Source: Candidatus Latescibacterota bacterium (GTDB lineage Bacteria; Latescibacterota; UBA2968; UBA8231). From it: a stretch of 6,170 nucleotides of DNA. The translations under genes and the position numbers were made by a program. Of this stretch, positions 5,317 to 6,170 are shown one piece after another (the stretch's first letter is position 1; the number at the start of each line of letters is the position of its first letter). The stretch covers positions 4,792 to 10,961 of the forward strand of contig JAGWBY010000164.1 of NCBI GenBank assembly GCA_021295675.1, given 5' to 3'. Under the pieces are notes generated by a model. That model searched no databases. It was not told the origin of the DNA and saw only the letters and a program-made list of their open reading frames with translations.

Positions 5317-5948
5317 CAGCGCACCCACCTGAGCACGTCAAATGCCTCGGCGTACTCCACCATAATCTGCCCACCTCTGGTCCGCGCCCAGCTCCATATA
5401 AAATCCTCTTGGGTGTACGGACGATGCTGCTGCGACTGGTAGCAGCGCAGCGCGGCGACCTTGGTCTGCACGTGTGCGTGGGTGAGTATGCAAAAATGTC
5501 GGTAGTCAAAACTCAAGTTGTTCCACGGCAACTCGTAGCCGAGCACGGTGACCGTCTTAAAGGCGCGCAGGCCCTCGATGTGAACGGTCTGGTGATCTTG
5601 GTGCAGATCTTGGGCGCTGGGCAAGAACACGGTTGCTGGGTCAATTTCTCTTTTCATCTGCACCAACTCTTCGAGGATTTCTTGGCGCATGTGGGGCAGG
5701 TGGCGCACTTTGTACTTATAGACCAGCAGATTCGCCGCAGGGATCCCCAGCACCTTCGTGCCCTCCCGCACCTCCTTCTCCAGAATGTCGGGCGGAAAGG
5801 GCGGCGGCACCGACTCGGCTGCCGTGGAAAAGGCCGCGTAGTACACCTCGCGCCCCTCCTCCACCATGCGGCTGATCGTCCCTCCGCAGCCAAGCTCGCC
5901 GTCGTCCGTGTGCGGCGCGAGCACCAAGACTCGGTTATTTGCCGTCAC
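5316..5948 (-). CDS. PIG-L/LmbE-family deacetylase, 210 aa
   Basis: This family holds zinc-dependent N-deacetylases acting on N-acetylglucosamine-type or other N-acylated sugars. The zinc and catalytic motif is APHTDDGELGCGG (residues 11-23), giving His13, Asp15 and Asp16; Thr14 replaces the usual Pro of AHPDD. The second motif is DLHQDHQTVH (114-123), which should supply the third zinc ligand. ELPWNNLSFD and the LRCYQSQ stretch are typical of the subfamily found in surface-sugar loci. The start is GTG 5946-5948, supported by a strong AGGAGG about 8 nt upstream, and overlaps the aminotransferase stop by 14 nt. No signal peptide is visible, so it should be cytoplasmic. It probably deacetylates a sugar intermediate made by the cluster; the substrate is inferred from context. 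Confidence 0.9.
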   Translation of the reverse strand: MTANNRVLVLAPHTDDGELGCGGTISRMVEEGREVYYAAFSTAAESVPPPFPPDILEKEVREGTKVLGIPAANLLVYKYKVRHLPHMRQEILEELVQMKREIDPATVFLPSAQDLHQDHQTVHIEGLRAFKTVTVLGYELPWNNLSFDYRHFCILTHAHVQTKVAALRCYQSQQHRPYTQEDFIWSWARTRGGQIMVEYAEAFDVLRWVR

Positions 5949-6170
5949 GACAATCTCCTCCTGGCGCAGCCAATATCTCCGCCAAGCCGCAGCACACCAT
6001 TTCCACGGCCTCGTCGCTCAAACCCGGGAACATCGGCAGGCTCACCACCTGCGCTAGCACTTCCTCGGCAACGGGAAAATCCCCAGGGCCATAGCCCAAC
6101 TCTTGCTGATAAAACGGCGTCAGGTGGCACGGCGGCCAGTACACACTCCCCGCTTCAATCCCCCAGCGCT
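5935..6170 (-). CDS. DegT/DnrJ/EryC1/StrS-type sugar aminotransferase, C-terminal end (partial)
   Basis: Only the last 77 residues are in the window; the gene enters from the right edge. The sequence IEAGSVYWPPCHLTPFYQQ, then GYGPGDFPVAEEVLAQVVS and LPMFPGLSDEAVEMV, is the characteristic C-terminal tail of this PLP-dependent aminotransferase family. That tail includes the GDFPVAEE and SLPMFP landmarks. These enzymes add an amino group to a keto nucleotide-sugar such as a UDP- or dTDP-4-keto-6-deoxyhexose. The catalytic lysine and PLP-binding region lie outside the window, so activity cannot be judged. Its last codons overlap the start of the deacetylase gene, and it is the first visible gene of the operon-like string. 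Confidence 0.85.
   Translation of the reverse strand, partial: RWGIEAGSVYWPPCHLTPFYQQELGYGPGDFPVAEEVLAQVVSLPMFPGLSDEAVEMVCCGLAEILAAPGGDCRDGK

Noticed and set aside
5032..5442. Plus-strand open frame opposite the WbqC-like gene and the deacetylase end
   Set aside because: It spans the junction of two well-supported minus-strand genes and has no coding motifs or convincing start.

Overview
The window looks like part of a GC-rich, Gram-negative-type bacterial chromosome. Genes are tightly packed and mostly on the minus strand, and the sequence encodes an outer-membrane beta-barrel candidate and a Tat-exported enzyme. The taxon cannot be fixed from this sequence. I see no tRNA, rRNA, CRISPR array, insertion sequence or phage gene.

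Right half (about 6170 down to 3474, minus strand): a surface-sugar or glycan-modification cluster whose genes overlap one another. In transcription order it holds the C-terminal end of a DegT-type sugar aminotransferase, a PIG-L/LmbE-family deacetylase, a WbqC-like protein and a family-4-type glycosyltransferase. The overlaps (14, 1 and 14 nt) and well-placed ribosome binding sites point to one translationally coupled operon. Its likely job is building or remodelling an amino sugar and adding it to a glycan.

Middle (3486 down to 1556, minus strand): the same gene string continues without a real gap. It runs into an outer-membrane beta-barrel-like protein and a Tat-exported molybdopterin-dependent oxidoreductase of the sulfite-oxidase fold. 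Both are broken by an internal frameshift that also appears to have removed several codons.

Left (1546 down to 1): a small plus-strand gene of unknown function (95 aa) converges on the molybdoenzyme gene. It diverges from a large fused indolepyruvate/2-oxoacid:ferredoxin oxidoreductase gene that runs off the left edge. The 119-bp divergent intergenic region is AT-rich at its core. It contains a TATAAT box, an imperfect palindrome, and a stem-loop in the oxidoreductase leader. The oxidoreductase gene is also frameshifted, again with apparent loss of codons.

The most striking point is that three neighbouring minus-strand genes carry the same kind of lesion. In each, a short stretch of family-conserved sequence is missing and the frame moves by the same step, as for a deletion of 3k+1 nt. 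The right-hand genes look intact. This may be local gene decay or, at least as likely, a sequencing or assembly artefact. I do not see a convincing new multi-gene system.
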